Assembly: GCF_008365295.1 (NCBI RefSeq)
Contig: NZ_CP043505.1
Span: forward strand, 3,410,001-3,474,000
From: Agromyces intestinalis
Lineage (GTDB): Bacteria > Actinomycetota > Actinomycetes > Actinomycetales > Microbacteriaceae
DNA length: 64,000 bases
Direction of reading: 5' to 3'
The notes under the pieces are model-generated. The model saw nothing but the letters and a program-made list of their open reading frames with translations. It had not been told where the DNA came from and ran no database searches. The number at the start of each line of letters is the position of its first letter. Position 1 is the stretch's first letter. A program made the translations under genes and the position numbers. Shown here in pieces: positions 16,888 to 26,999 of the stretch.

Positions 16888-16916
16888 TTGGGGGGCTCAG
16901 GTCACCGTGTTAGGTT
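16888..16916 (+). promoter_or_regulatory. Candidate promoter before the Ig-like protein gene
   Basis: TTGGGG (16888-16893) and TAGGTT (16911-16916) are 17 bases apart, in the 136-base gap that breaks the otherwise overlapping gene block. A transcript from about 16923 would have a leader of some 60 bases. It may let the structural half be expressed separately from the signalling half. Confidence 0.45.
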
Positions 16917-16982
16917 GAACCCCGGTTCGGAGGTCGGCCTCCGCTCCGCCGTCCCTGCACGCACGACCCCCTCGGGAGCCCC

Positions 16983-19900
16983 ATGGCCACGTTCGGATCG
17001 CGCCTGCGCAATCGCAGGTCGATCGCGTCCGCGGCGGCCCTCGCGGTGCTGGCCGGCGTGCCGATCGGCATCGCGGTGATGCACGACGGGTTCCCGGTGA
17101 CCGACCCCGACCTTCGGGTGCGCGATGTCTGGGTCACCAACTCGGAAGACCTGCTGGCGGGGCGGCTGAACCGCCAGATCGAAGAGCTGGATGCCTCGGT
17201 GGCGACCACCTCGAGCGAGGTCGACGTCTTCCAGCACGGCGACGACGAGTTCCTCTACGATCCCGCGGGCGGGTCGATCGAGCGCGTCGACCCTTCGTTC
17301 ACCACGCTCGTGCAACGCGTCGACGTGCCACCGGCCTCCACCATCGCCTACGGTGGCGACGTGATCGCCGTGCTCTCGCCGGCGGGCGAGCTGTGGGCGG
17401 TTCCCGCCGCCGGCGATCTGTCGTTCGACTGGCGCGGCACCGAGCCGATCATCGACGCGGGCGCGGGGGCCGAGGTCGCGGTCAGCGACGAGGGCACGGT
17501 CTTCGTGACCCGTCCCGGCGAGGGCGATCTCGTCGTCCTCGAGCGCGGGGCCGCCGAGCCGGCGAAGACGATCCGCACCGGCGACCTCGAGGCGCACCGG
17601 GTCGCGGCGGTGGGCGAGCAGCCCGTGGTGCTCGACCTCGAGGGGCATCGTCTGCTCGTCGACGACCGTGAGATCGACCTCCCCGACGGCCCACTCCGAC
17701 TGCAGCAGTCCGGTCCCGAGCACGACTCGGTGCTCGTCGCCACCGCCGACGCGCTGCTCGACGTGCCCCTCGACGGCGGCGAGCCGCGGTCGTACCCGAG
17801 CGAGGCGGCCCCGGCCGACGCCTCGTCCGGAGTCGCGGCGCCCGTGCGCGTCGGCACGTGCGCGCACGCCGCCTGGGCCGACGCTGGGCGCTATCTCGCG
17901 GTGTGCGACGGGCAGGAGCCGCGCGGCGCCGACCTCGAGCAGTCCACGGTGGGCGGGCGACTCGAGTTCCGCGTGAACCGCGACGTCGTGGTGTTGAACA
18001 ACCTCGCGAACGGCGACGCATGGCTCGTCGACTCCGACCTGCGACTCGTCGACAACTGGGAAGAGGTCACGCCTCCCGAAGAGACCGACGAGCTCGAGGG
18101 GGACGAGAAGAGCTCGGTGCAGACCTTCGAGGACACCCTCGCCGAGCGCACCGAGCAGAACCGGCCCCCCACCGCACGCGACGATGACATCGGCGTGCGC
18201 CCGGGCCGAGCGACCATCGTCGAGGTGCTCGCCAACGACACCGACCCCGACGGCGATGTGCTCACGATCGCCGCGGTGAAGGGCGTATCCGAATCCGCGG
18301 GCGTACTCGACGTCATCGACGGCGGCCGCGCGTTGCAGTTCACGCCGGCCGAGGGCGCGGTTGGAACGACCTCGTTCCGCTACTCGGTCGACGACGGGCG
18401 CGGCGGCGTGGCCGAGGCATCCGTCGACCTGCGCATCGTGCCCGAGAGCGAGAACTCGGCGCCGTCGGCGCTGCGCAACGGAGCCGTGAGCCTCGAGCAG
18501 GGTCAGCAGATCTCGTACAACCTGCTCGCCGACTGGCGCGATCCCGATGGCGACGACGTCTATCTCGTCGACGCATCGCCGCGCAGCGGCGACGTCGTCC
18601 GCACGAGCCCCGACGGGCTCATCACGTTCGAGCACCGCTCGGCCGAGCTGGGCACGAAAGAGGTCGCCTACACGGTCTCCGACGGCGTGACGTCTGCGAC
18701 CGGCACCTTCACCGTCGAGGTGAAGCCGACCGGTTCGCTCAACCCGGTCGGAACGCCCGACTACGCTCGCGCGTTCGTGGGGGAGGCGCTCGTCATCGAG
18801 CCGCTCGTCAACGACCTCTCGCCGTCGGGGGCACCGCTGAGCCTGCTCGGCATCCAGCAGACTCCCCCCGGCGCGCAGGTCAGCGTGAACGCCGAGCGCG
18901 GCACCGTCACCTTCTCGAGCCTGCGGGCCGGCGAGTACATCTTCCTCTACGATCTCGGCGCCGGCGCGAACGTGGGTCAGGGGCTCGTGCGCGTACAGGT
19001 GGTCGAGCCGCCCGCCGAGGTCGCGCCGCCGATCGCCGTGAAGGACACCGCGTACCTGCGTGCGGGCGAGCCGGTGACCGTGCCGGTGCTCGCGAACGAC
19101 GTGTCTCCGTCGGGCGCCGTCCTCGCGGTGCAGTCGGTCGACGACCGCGCGACCGACGGCCTCGTCTCGGTCGAGCTCATCACGAACACCGTCGTGCGGG
19201 TGAGCGCGTCCGAGGCGATCGACCGGCAGCTGCAGTTCGAGTACACCGTCTCCGACGGCCTGAACACCGCGACGGCGACCGTGACCGTCGTGCCCGTGCC
19301 GCCGCTCGTGAAGCGCCAACCGCCCGTCGCGGTCGACGACTCGGCCATCGTGCGCGCCGGCGACATCGTATCGGTGCCCGTGCTGGCCAACGACTACCAC
19401 CCCGACGCGTCGGCGTTCTCGCTGGTGCCCGATCTCGACCAGACCGGCGCACCCGACGGACTCGCGTTCGTCGACGGTGCACGGGTGCGCTTCCAGGCGC
19501 CCGATGAGGCCGGCGTGCGTACGATCGTCTACACGATCAGCGACGACAGCGACCAGATCGCGCGTGCCACGCTGACCGTCAACGTCATCGGTCGTGACGG
19601 CGAGAACCGCCCGCCGGTGCCGACCCCGCAGACCTCACGCACGTTCGCCGGGTCCGCCGTGACGATCGACGTGCCGCTCGACGGCATCGACCCCGACGGT
19701 GATTCGGTGATGCTGCGCCAAATGGGCGTCGCACCCACCCTCGGACGCATCCTCGAACGCACGAGCACGTCCTTCACGTACGAGGCGTTCGACGGCGTGG
19801 CCGGCACCGACGTGTTCACCTACGAAGTGGCCGACGCACTCGGCGCCACAGCGACCGGCACGATTCGCATCGGCGTCGTTCCGCGACCACCCGTGCAGCT

Positions 19901-22367
19901 GCCGCCGACCGCCGTCGACGACGTCATCGAGATGAAGCCCGGTCGCACCGTCGGCGCCGAGGTGCTGCTGAACGACACCGACCCGAGCGGCTACTCGCTG
20001 CACGTCGCCGACCTGCCCGAGGTCGACAAGGGCATCGAGGCCGAGATCCGCGATCGTCGTCGGGTCGTCATCACCGCCCCCGAACAGGAGGGCGCGTACA
20101 CGATCCGCTACACCATTTCGAATGGGCACGGCGGGGTCGACTCCGCGTTCCTGCAGGTTGTGGTGAGCGAGCAGGCCGTGATTCAGCCTCCGAGCGCCGA
20201 AGACCAGGTGATCGAGCCCGAGCAGGTCGTCTCGGGCGAGCCGGTCACGGTCGACGCGCTGAAGGATGCCACCAACCCGGGCGGGCTCGTGGAGGATCTC
20301 GTCGTCACGGCGGAGGGGCCGAACGCCGGCCGCGCCGACGTCGCCGACGACGGTACCATCACGGTGAAGCCCGGCAACCGCCGGTACGCCGTCGCGTTCC
20401 GGCTGACGAATCAGCTCGATGACCTTTCGGCGATGGCGTTCGTGATCGTTCCGCCCGTTCCCGCAGGCGAGGACGAGGAGGCTCTCGACCAGCCCGAGCA
20501 GCAGACCGAGCCCCCGAAGCCGAAGACGCCCGAAGAGCTCCAGGCCGAGGAGCGTGCGAAGTTCCCGGCACCGCACCTGAAGGACCTCGAAGAGATCGTC
20601 GTGCCGATGAACGGCAGCAGGGAGTGGAACATCGACGAACTCGTCGAGGTGCCGTCGGGTCAGCCGGCCACCGTGCTCTCGGCGAACGCGTCCAACGCGA
20701 GGTCCGATCCGTTCGTCAGCGCGACCGAGCTGCTGTTCGAGCCCGAAACCGACTACCGCGGCCCCGCGACCGTGACGTTCGAGGTCACCGACGGCGATGG
20801 CGCCGACGACCCCGTCGGGCGCAAGGCGATCCTGACGCTTCCGATCACGGTCGGCGACCCCGACTTCAACGACGTGCCGCCCGCGTTCACGCCGCGCGCC
20901 GAGACCATCCAGGCGGGCGAGTCGCCGATCGAGATCGACCTGCGCGCATCGACCGATCAGCCGAACCCCGGCAACATCGAGAAGGTCGCCTACAGCCACC
21001 TTGAGGGCACGACGGCCGAGATCGTCGCACAGATCGTCGACGGTGCGACCCTGCAGGTCTCGGCCCCGCTCGGCGTGCTGCCCGGCACCTCGACCCGGCT
21101 CACCTTCGACCTCGAGTTCAACGAGTTCACCGTGCCCGGCTACGTCGACATCAAGGTGGTGTCGTCCACCCGACCGAAGGCGAAGGCGAACGACGACCCC
21201 TCGACGGGCGAGATCGAGATCCTGCGGGGCGGCAAGAGCAAGACGATCGACGTGCTCGCCAACGACTTCAACCCGTTCGCCCAGGACGACGTGCCGCTGC
21301 GCGTCGTCGGCGCCGAGATCGATCAAGACAGTGTCGGCTCGAACGCCACGGTGTCGTACACCGCGAATGACATCACGGTGCGCACCGGGTCGGCGTTCAC
21401 CGGCACGCTCAGCATCATCTACAAGATCGAAGACGGCACGAAGGATCCGCTCCGTCAGGTGCAGGGTCGGGTCGAGGTGGTCGTGCGCGACGTGCCCGAC
21501 CGGCCGGGTGCGCCGAGCGCGAGTGCGGGCAACGCCAGGGCGACCGTGCAGTGGAACGCTCCGGCGAACAACAATTCGCCGATCACCAGCTACGTCGTGA
21601 CCTGGAACGGCGGGTCGAAGCGCGTCGACGCCGATGCAGCGGGCAAGCCGCAGACCATCGACGACCTGCGTAACGGCACGGCCTACTCGTTCCAGGTGCA
21701 GGCGGTCAACGCGATCGGCGAAGGCGCCGTCTCGGAGTCGTCGGCCTCCGTGACGCCCTGGGGCGTGCCGACACCACCGAGATCGGTCTCGCTCGACAAG
21801 AGCAGCACCTACGCTCCGACGACGGTGACGGCTCGCTGGCTCGCACCCACCGACGACGGCGGCGGTCGCCTCGAGTACCGGGTCTGCATCGACGGCGGCT
21901 CCTGCGACTGGGTGACCGGTCTCTCGAAGTCGTGGGGCGGTGTCGGCAAGGGATCGCACACCGTCACGGTCTACGCCCGGAACGGCGGCGGCAATGCGAG
22001 CGGCACGGCGTCGGCGAGCATCAGCCTGAGCGACCCGCCGCCGCCCGAGGCCTCGGGCCGCATCGGCAAGGGTGCGAGCAAGCGATGCGACAGCGGCGGC
22101 AACGGATGCGCGAACGTGCGCATCACGTGGAGCGACATGGATCCGGGAACCTACAAGGTCTACGCACTGGCCGGTGGCTCGTCGTGCTGCAGCTACCAGC
22201 AGCAGGTCAGCATCGGGGCATCCGGTCAGCTCGAGCTCTCGAACCACCTCGGCGTCCGCCGTGACGACATCGCGGTGCGCTTCGAGAACGTCAGCGGCGG
22301 AACCTCGAAGACCCTCGGCGCGATCAGCGGCGCGCAGTGGAACGCGCTGCCCTACAACAGCTGGTGA
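16983..22367 (+). CDS. Giant Ig-like/cadherin-like and Fn3 repeat surface protein
   Basis: A 1794-residue extracytoplasmic protein. One N-terminal hydrophobic helix (about residues 13-33) serves as signal or anchor. Residues 45-370 have a propeller-like pattern. Then come eight Ig-like modules with starts near 394, 491, 585, 681, 777, 875, 972 and 1067, a period close to 96 residues; most carry the VLANDxxP(D/S)G strand and PP-x-A-x-D starter of VCBS/Big_9/cadherin-like domains. Divergent modules follow near 1200, 1298 and 1398, then two fibronectin type III domains (about 1506-1690). The last 110 residues are Gly/Ser-rich with several cysteines. There is no LPXTG motif. It resembles adhesins or wall-spanning scaffolds; no enzyme domain is visible. 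Confidence 0.88.
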   Translation: MATFGSRLRNRRSIASAAALAVLAGVPIGIAVMHDGFPVTDPDLRVRDVWVTNSEDLLAGRLNRQIEELDASVATTSSEVDVFQHGDDEFLYDPAGGSIERVDPSFTTLVQRVDVPPASTIAYGGDVIAVLSPAGELWAVPAAGDLSFDWRGTEPIIDAGAGAEVAVSDEGTVFVTRPGEGDLVVLERGAAEPAKTIRTGDLEAHRVAAVGEQPVVLDLEGHRLLVDDREIDLPDGPLRLQQSGPEHDSVLVATADALLDVPLDGGEPRSYPSEAAPADASSGVAAPVRVGTCAHAAWADAGRYLAVCDGQEPRGADLEQSTVGGRLEFRVNRDVVVLNNLANGDAWLVDSDLRLVDNWEEVTPPEETDELEGDEKSSVQTFEDTLAERTEQNRPPTARDDDIGVRPGRATIVEVLANDTDPDGDVLTIAAVKGVSESAGVLDVIDGGRALQFTPAEGAVGTTSFRYSVDDGRGGVAEASVDLRIVPESENSAPSALRNGAVSLEQGQQISYNLLADWRDPDGDDVYLVDASPRSGDVVRTSPDGLITFEHRSAELGTKEVAYTVSDGVTSATGTFTVEVKPTGSLNPVGTPDYARAFVGEALVIEPLVNDLSPSGAPLSLLGIQQTPPGAQVSVNAERGTVTFSSLRAGEYIFLYDLGAGANVGQGLVRVQVVEPPAEVAPPIAVKDTAYLRAGEPVTVPVLANDVSPSGAVLAVQSVDDRATDGLVSVELITNTVVRVSASEAIDRQLQFEYTVSDGLNTATATVTVVPVPPLVKRQPPVAVDDSAIVRAGDIVSVPVLANDYHPDASAFSLVPDLDQTGAPDGLAFVDGARVRFQAPDEAGVRTIVYTISDDSDQIARATLTVNVIGRDGENRPPVPTPQTSRTFAGSAVTIDVPLDGIDPDGDSVMLRQMGVAPTLGRILERTSTSFTYEAFDGVAGTDVFTYEVADALGATATGTIRIGVVPRPPVQLPPTAVDDVIEMKPGRTVGAEVLLNDTDPSGYSLHVADLPEVDKGIEAEIRDRRRVVITAPEQEGAYTIRYTISNGHGGVDSAFLQVVVSEQAVIQPPSAEDQVIEPEQVVSGEPVTVDALKDATNPGGLVEDLVVTAEGPNAGRADVADDGTITVKPGNRRYAVAFRLTNQLDDLSAMAFVIVPPVPAGEDEEALDQPEQQTEPPKPKTPEELQAEERAKFPAPHLKDLEEIVVPMNGSREWNIDELVEVPSGQPATVLSANASNARSDPFVSATELLFEPETDYRGPATVTFEVTDGDGADDPVGRKAILTLPITVGDPDFNDVPPAFTPRAETIQAGESPIEIDLRASTDQPNPGNIEKVAYSHLEGTTAEIVAQIVDGATLQVSAPLGVLPGTSTRLTFDLEFNEFTVPGYVDIKVVSSTRPKAKANDDPSTGEIEILRGGKSKTIDVLANDFNPFAQDDVPLRVVGAEIDQDSVGSNATVSYTANDITVRTGSAFTGTLSIIYKIEDGTKDPLRQVQGRVEVVVRDVPDRPGAPSASAGNARATVQWNAPANNNSPITSYVVTWNGGSKRVDADAAGKPQTIDDLRNGTAYSFQVQAVNAIGEGAVSESSASVTPWGVPTPPRSVSLDKSSTYAPTTVTARWLAPTDDGGGRLEYRVCIDGGSCDWVTGLSKSWGGVGKGSHTVTVYARNGGGNASGTASASISLSDPPPPEASGRIGKGASKRCDSGGNGCANVRITWSDMDPGTYKVYALAGGSSCCSYQQQVSIGASGQLELSNHLGVRRDDIAVRFENVSGGTSKTLGAISGAQWNALPYNSW

Positions 22368-22414
22368 GCGCCGAACCGCGCATCGCCCGAAACACGACGG
22401 ATGAAGGAGCACCC

Positions 22415-23383
22415 ATGGCAGTGACCCAGGAACAGGCGACGTGGTTCCACGACGCCTTCGGGCGCCTCGTCGACAACATCGACCAGGCGATCCTCGGCAA
22501 GCGCGAGGTCATCGCGCTCGTGCTCACGGCGTTCCTCTCCGACGGGCACGTGCTGCTCGAGGACTTCCCGGGCACCGGCAAGACGGTGCTCGCGAAGGCG
22601 CTCGCGAACACCCTCGACGGCACCCACTCGCGCATCCAGTTCACCCCCGACCTGCTGCCCTCCGATGTCACGGGCGTCACGATCTACGATCAGGGCAAGG
22701 GCCGCTTCGAGTTCCACCGCGGCCCCATCTTCGCGTCGATCGTGCTCGCCGACGAGATCAACCGCGCCAGCCCGAAGACCCAGTCGGCGCTGCTCGAGGT
22801 CATGGAGGAGGGCCGGGTCACCGTCGACGGCGTCGGCTACGAGGTCGAACCGCCGTTCATGGTCATCGCGACCCAGAACCCGGTCGAGCAGGCCGGCACC
22901 TACTCGCTGCCCGAGGCGCAGCTCGACCGCTTCCTCATCAAGACCTCGCTCGGGTACCCCGACCACGAGACGGCGGTCACCCTGCTGCTCGACTCGGCGA
23001 ACCGGGCCCGCGCGACCGGCGTCTCGCCGATCATCGCATCGGGCTCGATCGTGTCGATGGCGCGCCTCGCCTCCGAGGTGTACGTCGATGCCGCGGTGCT
23101 GTCGTATCTGAACGAGCTCGTCACGGCGACCCGCACCCACCCCGACGCCGCGCTCGGCGTGAGCATGCGCGGCGCCCTCGCGCTCGCGCGCGCCGTGAAG
23201 ACGTGGGCGATCTCGCAGGGGCGCACCTACGTCACGCCCGACGACGTGCGCGCGCTCGCCGTGCCGGTGCTGGCGCACCGAATCATCGTCGATCCCGAGG
23301 CCGAGTTCACCGGCACCACCGCCCGCGACATCGTCGAGCGTGCGCTCGCGGAGGTCGCGCCGCCGGCCTACCGGGCGGCATGA
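22415..23383 (+). CDS. MoxR-family AAA+ ATPase (copy 1)
   Basis: A 322-residue cytoplasmic AAA+ chaperone-like ATPase. Walker A is DFPGTGKTVLAKA, Walker B LADEINRASPKTQSALLEVMEE, sensor 1 ATQNPVEQAGTYSLPEAQLDRF and the C-terminal lid follows at about 240-315. MoxR proteins help mature or assemble partner proteins, usually with DUF58 and von Willebrand-type proteins encoded next door, as here. GAAGGAG (22403-22409) precedes ATG 22415. The stop overlaps the next start (ATGA). Copy 2 of the same trio is at 40189. Confidence 0.94.
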   Translation: MAVTQEQATWFHDAFGRLVDNIDQAILGKREVIALVLTAFLSDGHVLLEDFPGTGKTVLAKALANTLDGTHSRIQFTPDLLPSDVTGVTIYDQGKGRFEFHRGPIFASIVLADEINRASPKTQSALLEVMEEGRVTVDGVGYEVEPPFMVIATQNPVEQAGTYSLPEAQLDRFLIKTSLGYPDHETAVTLLLDSANRARATGVSPIIASGSIVSMARLASEVYVDAAVLSYLNELVTATRTHPDAALGVSMRGALALARAVKTWAISQGRTYVTPDDVRALAVPVLAHRIIVDPEAEFTGTTARDIVERALAEVAPPAYRAA

Positions 23384-24681
23384 CGACGGCCGCACGCGCC
23401 GGACAGCGTCGCCGACCCTCGCAGGGCGGCTACGCGATCCGCACGGTCACCCGTTCCGCGACGCGCACGGCGCGCGCCGCCGGAGCGGCGATCGCGCGTG
23501 CCTGGGGGCGGGCGGCCGCAGCGGTCGAGCCGGTCACGAGCGTGATCTCCACGATCGGATGGCTCGTGCTCGCGGCAGCCGTCGGCGCCGGCGCGATCGC
23601 ACTCGGGTTCGGTTGGGTCGAGTTCGCTTTCGTGGCGGCGACCCTCGCGGGCGCGGTACTGCTCGCGGTGCCGTTCGTGTTCGGGCGGGTCCGCTACCGG
23701 GTCGAGGTCGAGCTGCAACCGCGTCGGGTCGTCGCGGGCGAGCGCGCCCTGGGCCGGCTCGTCGTCGTCAACGACGGCACCAGCCCGTCGGTGGGCACAC
23801 GCATGGAGCTGCCCGTCGGCGCCGGACTCGCCGAGTTCCGGATCCCGTCGCTCGCACCGTCGGCGCAGCACGACGAGCTCTTCGCGGTGCCGACCCAGCG
23901 CCGGGCCGTGATCGTGGCGGGCCCCGCAGTGTCGGTGCGTGGCGACGAGCTCGGGTTGCTTCGTCGCACGGTGCGCTGGAACGAGCCGGTCGAGCTCTTC
24001 GTGCATCCGCGCACCGCCCGCCTGAAGCCGTCGGCGGCCGGCCTCGTGCGTGACCTCGAGGGCGAGGTCACCGCGAAGATCACCGATCACGATATTTCGT
24101 TCCACGCGCTGCGCCAGTACGAGCCGGGGGATCCGCTGCGCAACGTGCACTGGCGCAGCTCTGCGCGCACCGGCCAGCTCATGGTGCGCCAGTACGAAGA
24201 GACGCGTCGCTCGCAGCTCCTGCTGCTGCTCGGCACCGATCCGGCGCACTACGCCGACGAGCACGAGTTCGAGCTCGCGATCTCGATCTTCGCTTCGCTC
24301 GGCGTGCAGGTCGTGCGCGACGGCACCGAGATGGCCGCGCACACCGAGGCGCTCGCCCTGCGCAGCGCCACCGTCACCAGCCTGCTCGACGATTCCAGCC
24401 GGATCGAGGCGGCGCCGTCGACCAAGGCGCTGCGCGAGTTCGCCCGGGATGCCTCGCGGCGCATGCCGTCGGCGAGCGTCGTGATCGCCGTGGTCGGCTC
24501 GCAGTTGCCGCTCACCGAGCTCCGCGCGGTCGAGACGTCCCTCGCGAACGACGTGCAGCTGCTCGCCTTCCGTGCACACGCCGGCGCCGATTCCCGCATC
24601 GGCAAGGTCGGCTCGAGCCCCGTCGCGACGATCGGCGAGCTCGGCGAACTGCCCGCCGTGGTTCGGAAGGTGCGGCCATGA
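23380..24681 (+). CDS. DUF58 domain membrane protein (copy 1)
   Basis: A 433-residue protein. The basic N-terminus is followed by two adjacent membrane helices (about 60-105), an extracytoplasmic or beta-rich middle domain with GDELGLLRRTVRW, then the DUF58 core QYEPGDPLRNVHWRSSARTGQLMVR near residue 245-270. The core is followed by a von Willebrand A-like segment (LLLLLGTDPA). DUF58 proteins are standard partners of MoxR ATPases; biochemical function is undefined. Four-base overlaps on both sides imply translational coupling with moxR and the transglutaminase-like gene. Confidence 0.92.
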   Translation: MTTAARAGQRRRPSQGGYAIRTVTRSATRTARAAGAAIARAWGRAAAAVEPVTSVISTIGWLVLAAAVGAGAIALGFGWVEFAFVAATLAGAVLLAVPFVFGRVRYRVEVELQPRRVVAGERALGRLVVVNDGTSPSVGTRMELPVGAGLAEFRIPSLAPSAQHDELFAVPTQRRAVIVAGPAVSVRGDELGLLRRTVRWNEPVELFVHPRTARLKPSAAGLVRDLEGEVTAKITDHDISFHALRQYEPGDPLRNVHWRSSARTGQLMVRQYEETRRSQLLLLLGTDPAHYADEHEFELAISIFASLGVQVVRDGTEMAAHTEALALRSATVTSLLDDSSRIEAAPSTKALREFARDASRRMPSASVVIAVVGSQLPLTELRAVETSLANDVQLLAFRAHAGADSRIGKVGSSPVATIGELGELPAVVRKVRP

Positions 24682-26990
24682 GACGTATCCCGCAGCAGAG
24701 CATCGTCGACCTCGCGGTGCTGTCGGTGCTGTGCCTGGTCGCCGTGGCCGGCTTCGAGACGAGCTTCGGCGACCTCAACTTCCTGCTGGCGGCCGTCGGC
24801 GGCATCCTCGTGGGCACCGCGGCGGCGATCGCCGGAAGCCTGCTGCGCCTGCCCGTGCTGCCGACCGTGCTGCTCGGCCTCGCCGCCTACTTCGTGTTCG
24901 GCACGCCGTTCGCGATGCCGATGCAGGGCTTGGTCGTCGTGCTGCCGAGCATCAGCTCGCTCGCCGGGCTGGCGATCGGCGCGGTGTTCGGGTGGGCTGA
25001 CATCGTGACGATCGGAACCCCGGTCGAGGCTCCCTACTACGTCGCCGCCGTGCCCTACGCGGCCACCTGGCTCGTCACGCTCGTCGGCGGCATGCTCGTG
25101 TTGCGCTGGCTGCCGCGTCGGCGCACGGTGCTGCGGGTGGCGGTGCTGCTCATCGGCCCCATCGTGCTCTACCTGTCGGGCATCCTGCTGGGCACCGACG
25201 AGCCGTACCTCGCCGCGATCCGAGGCGTCGCGTTCGCTGCGATCGCGCTCGTCTGGCTCGCGTGGCGGCGCGGATCGGTGCTCGAGGCCGAGCGCGATGC
25301 CGAGGGCGACGGCCGTGGTCGCGGCATCGGGCGCCGGTTGGCAGGGTCGGCGACCGTCGTGGGCGGTGCCGTCGCGGTCGGCGTGATCGCGGGCCTGGCT
25401 TGGACGCCGGTCTCGACCGACCGGTTCGTGCTGCGCGACGAGATCGTGCCGCCCTTCGACGCCAGAGAGTTCGCGAGCCCGCTGGCCGGATTCCGTCAGT
25501 ACACGAAAGACCTGGCAGAAGAGCCGCTGTTCACCGTCACCGGTCTCGAGCCGGGCGACGTGCTCCGACTCGCCACCATGGATGCCTATACAGGTCGGCT
25601 CTGGAACGTCGCCGGCCCCGAGTCCGCCGTGGCCGATGGCGGCTACGCGATCGTCGGTGAGTCCCTGCCCGACCCTGCGCTCGCCGATCTCGGCAGCGGA
25701 CGCGATGTGACCGTCGAGGTGTCGGCGTACGACGACGTGTGGCTGCCGACCGTCGGGTACGGCGAGCGGCTCGTCCTGCTCGACCGGGGCACCGCCGACC
25801 GAGCGGGCGACGTGCGCTACAACCCTGAGGCGGGCACCGCCGTGCTCACGAGCGGGGTCGCCGAGGGGGCTCGCTACGAGCTGCGGTCGCGCATCCAGCG
25901 CGAACCCGACACCTCGCAGCTCGTCGACGTGCCGGTCGCCCGTATCGACGAGGGCCCCGTGCAGAACGTGCCCGACGTCGTCTCGGCGAAGGCCGAGGAG
26001 TTCGCGGGCGACGCGACCAGCGCGATCGAGCAGCTGCGTAACCTCGAGACCGGGTTGAAGACGAACGGGTTCCTCAGTCACGGCCTCGCCTCCGACGCGA
26101 TCGCGTCGCGGGCGGGCCACGGGGCCGACCGCATGGCCGAGCTGTTCACCCGATCCGAGATGATCGGCGACGAAGAGCAGTACGCGTCGGCGATGGCCCT
26201 GATGGCACGCCACCTCGGCTACCCGGCGCGCGTCGTCATGGGGTTCGCGCCCGAGGTGAGCGAGGCCGACGAGTCGGTCGAGGTGCTCGGCTCGGATGTC
26301 ACGGCCTGGGTCGAGGTGCCGTTCGAGGACGTCGGCTGGATCTCGTTCCGCCCGACGCCCGACCAGGTCGACGTCCCCCAAGAGCAGACTCCCAAGCCGA
26401 AGAGCGAGCCGCAGCCCCAGGTGCGCCAGCCTCCCCGGGCCGACCGCGCCGAGGACGACCTGCTGACCACGGTCGAGATCGACGACACCGATGATGAGGA
26501 CCCCGACCGCCCGTTCCAGATCCCCATGTGGGTCTGGGTGACCGCAGGCTCACTCGCCGTGCCGCTCGCGATCGTGTTCCTCCCGATGCTCGTCGTGGCG
26601 CTGCGCAAGCGTTCGCGCCGCTCGCGCCGGCGCGGCGCGCCGAACCCGCGCAGCGCGGCGGGCGCGTGGGACGAGCTGCTCGATCGCAGCGCCGAGCTCG
26701 GGCTCGAGCCGCCTGAACGGGCGTCACGCCTGCAGGCCGCGACCGCACTGGAACGTCAACTGGGCGAGCAGGGCCTCACGGCCGAGGTCGATGGCCGCCG
26801 AGTGAATCTGCTCGAGCTGGCGGCAACGGTCGACCGCGACGTGTTCGACGGACGCGACGTGAGCGATGCGACGGCCACCCAGAGGTGGACCGAGGCGGAC
26901 GCCGTTGCGGCAGCGATCGGGGCGGCCGCCGGCCGCGCGCGACGATTCGTGGCGCGCTACCGGTTCCGGCGGCGGCGGCCTCACTCGTAA
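24678..26990 (+). CDS. TgpA-type transglutaminase-like membrane protein, catalytic triad lost
   Basis: A 770-residue protein with six to seven N-terminal helices (about 10-250), an extracytoplasmic domain (250-610) containing a transglutaminase-core fold, one more helix (about 615-640) and a cytoplasmic tail of about 130 residues. The core motifs align with active homologues, but GDEEQYASAMALMARHLG has E499 where the catalytic Cys should be, DVTAW has T542 for His, and FRPTP has R558 for Asp/Glu. All three positions are changed with flanking residues kept, so this is probably a conserved pseudoenzyme used for binding or structure. Copy 2 (42552) retains C, H and E. Confidence 0.9.
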   Translation: MRRIPQQSIVDLAVLSVLCLVAVAGFETSFGDLNFLLAAVGGILVGTAAAIAGSLLRLPVLPTVLLGLAAYFVFGTPFAMPMQGLVVVLPSISSLAGLAIGAVFGWADIVTIGTPVEAPYYVAAVPYAATWLVTLVGGMLVLRWLPRRRTVLRVAVLLIGPIVLYLSGILLGTDEPYLAAIRGVAFAAIALVWLAWRRGSVLEAERDAEGDGRGRGIGRRLAGSATVVGGAVAVGVIAGLAWTPVSTDRFVLRDEIVPPFDAREFASPLAGFRQYTKDLAEEPLFTVTGLEPGDVLRLATMDAYTGRLWNVAGPESAVADGGYAIVGESLPDPALADLGSGRDVTVEVSAYDDVWLPTVGYGERLVLLDRGTADRAGDVRYNPEAGTAVLTSGVAEGARYELRSRIQREPDTSQLVDVPVARIDEGPVQNVPDVVSAKAEEFAGDATSAIEQLRNLETGLKTNGFLSHGLASDAIASRAGHGADRMAELFTRSEMIGDEEQYASAMALMARHLGYPARVVMGFAPEVSEADESVEVLGSDVTAWVEVPFEDVGWISFRPTPDQVDVPQEQTPKPKSEPQPQVRQPPRADRAEDDLLTTVEIDDTDDEDPDRPFQIPMWVWVTAGSLAVPLAIVFLPMLVVALRKRSRRSRRRGAPNPRSAAGAWDELLDRSAELGLEPPERASRLQAATALERQLGEQGLTAEVDGRRVNLLELAATVDRDVFDGRDVSDATATQRWTEADAVAAAIGAAAGRARRFVARYRFRRRRPHS

Positions 26991-26999
26991 GGTGGTGTC

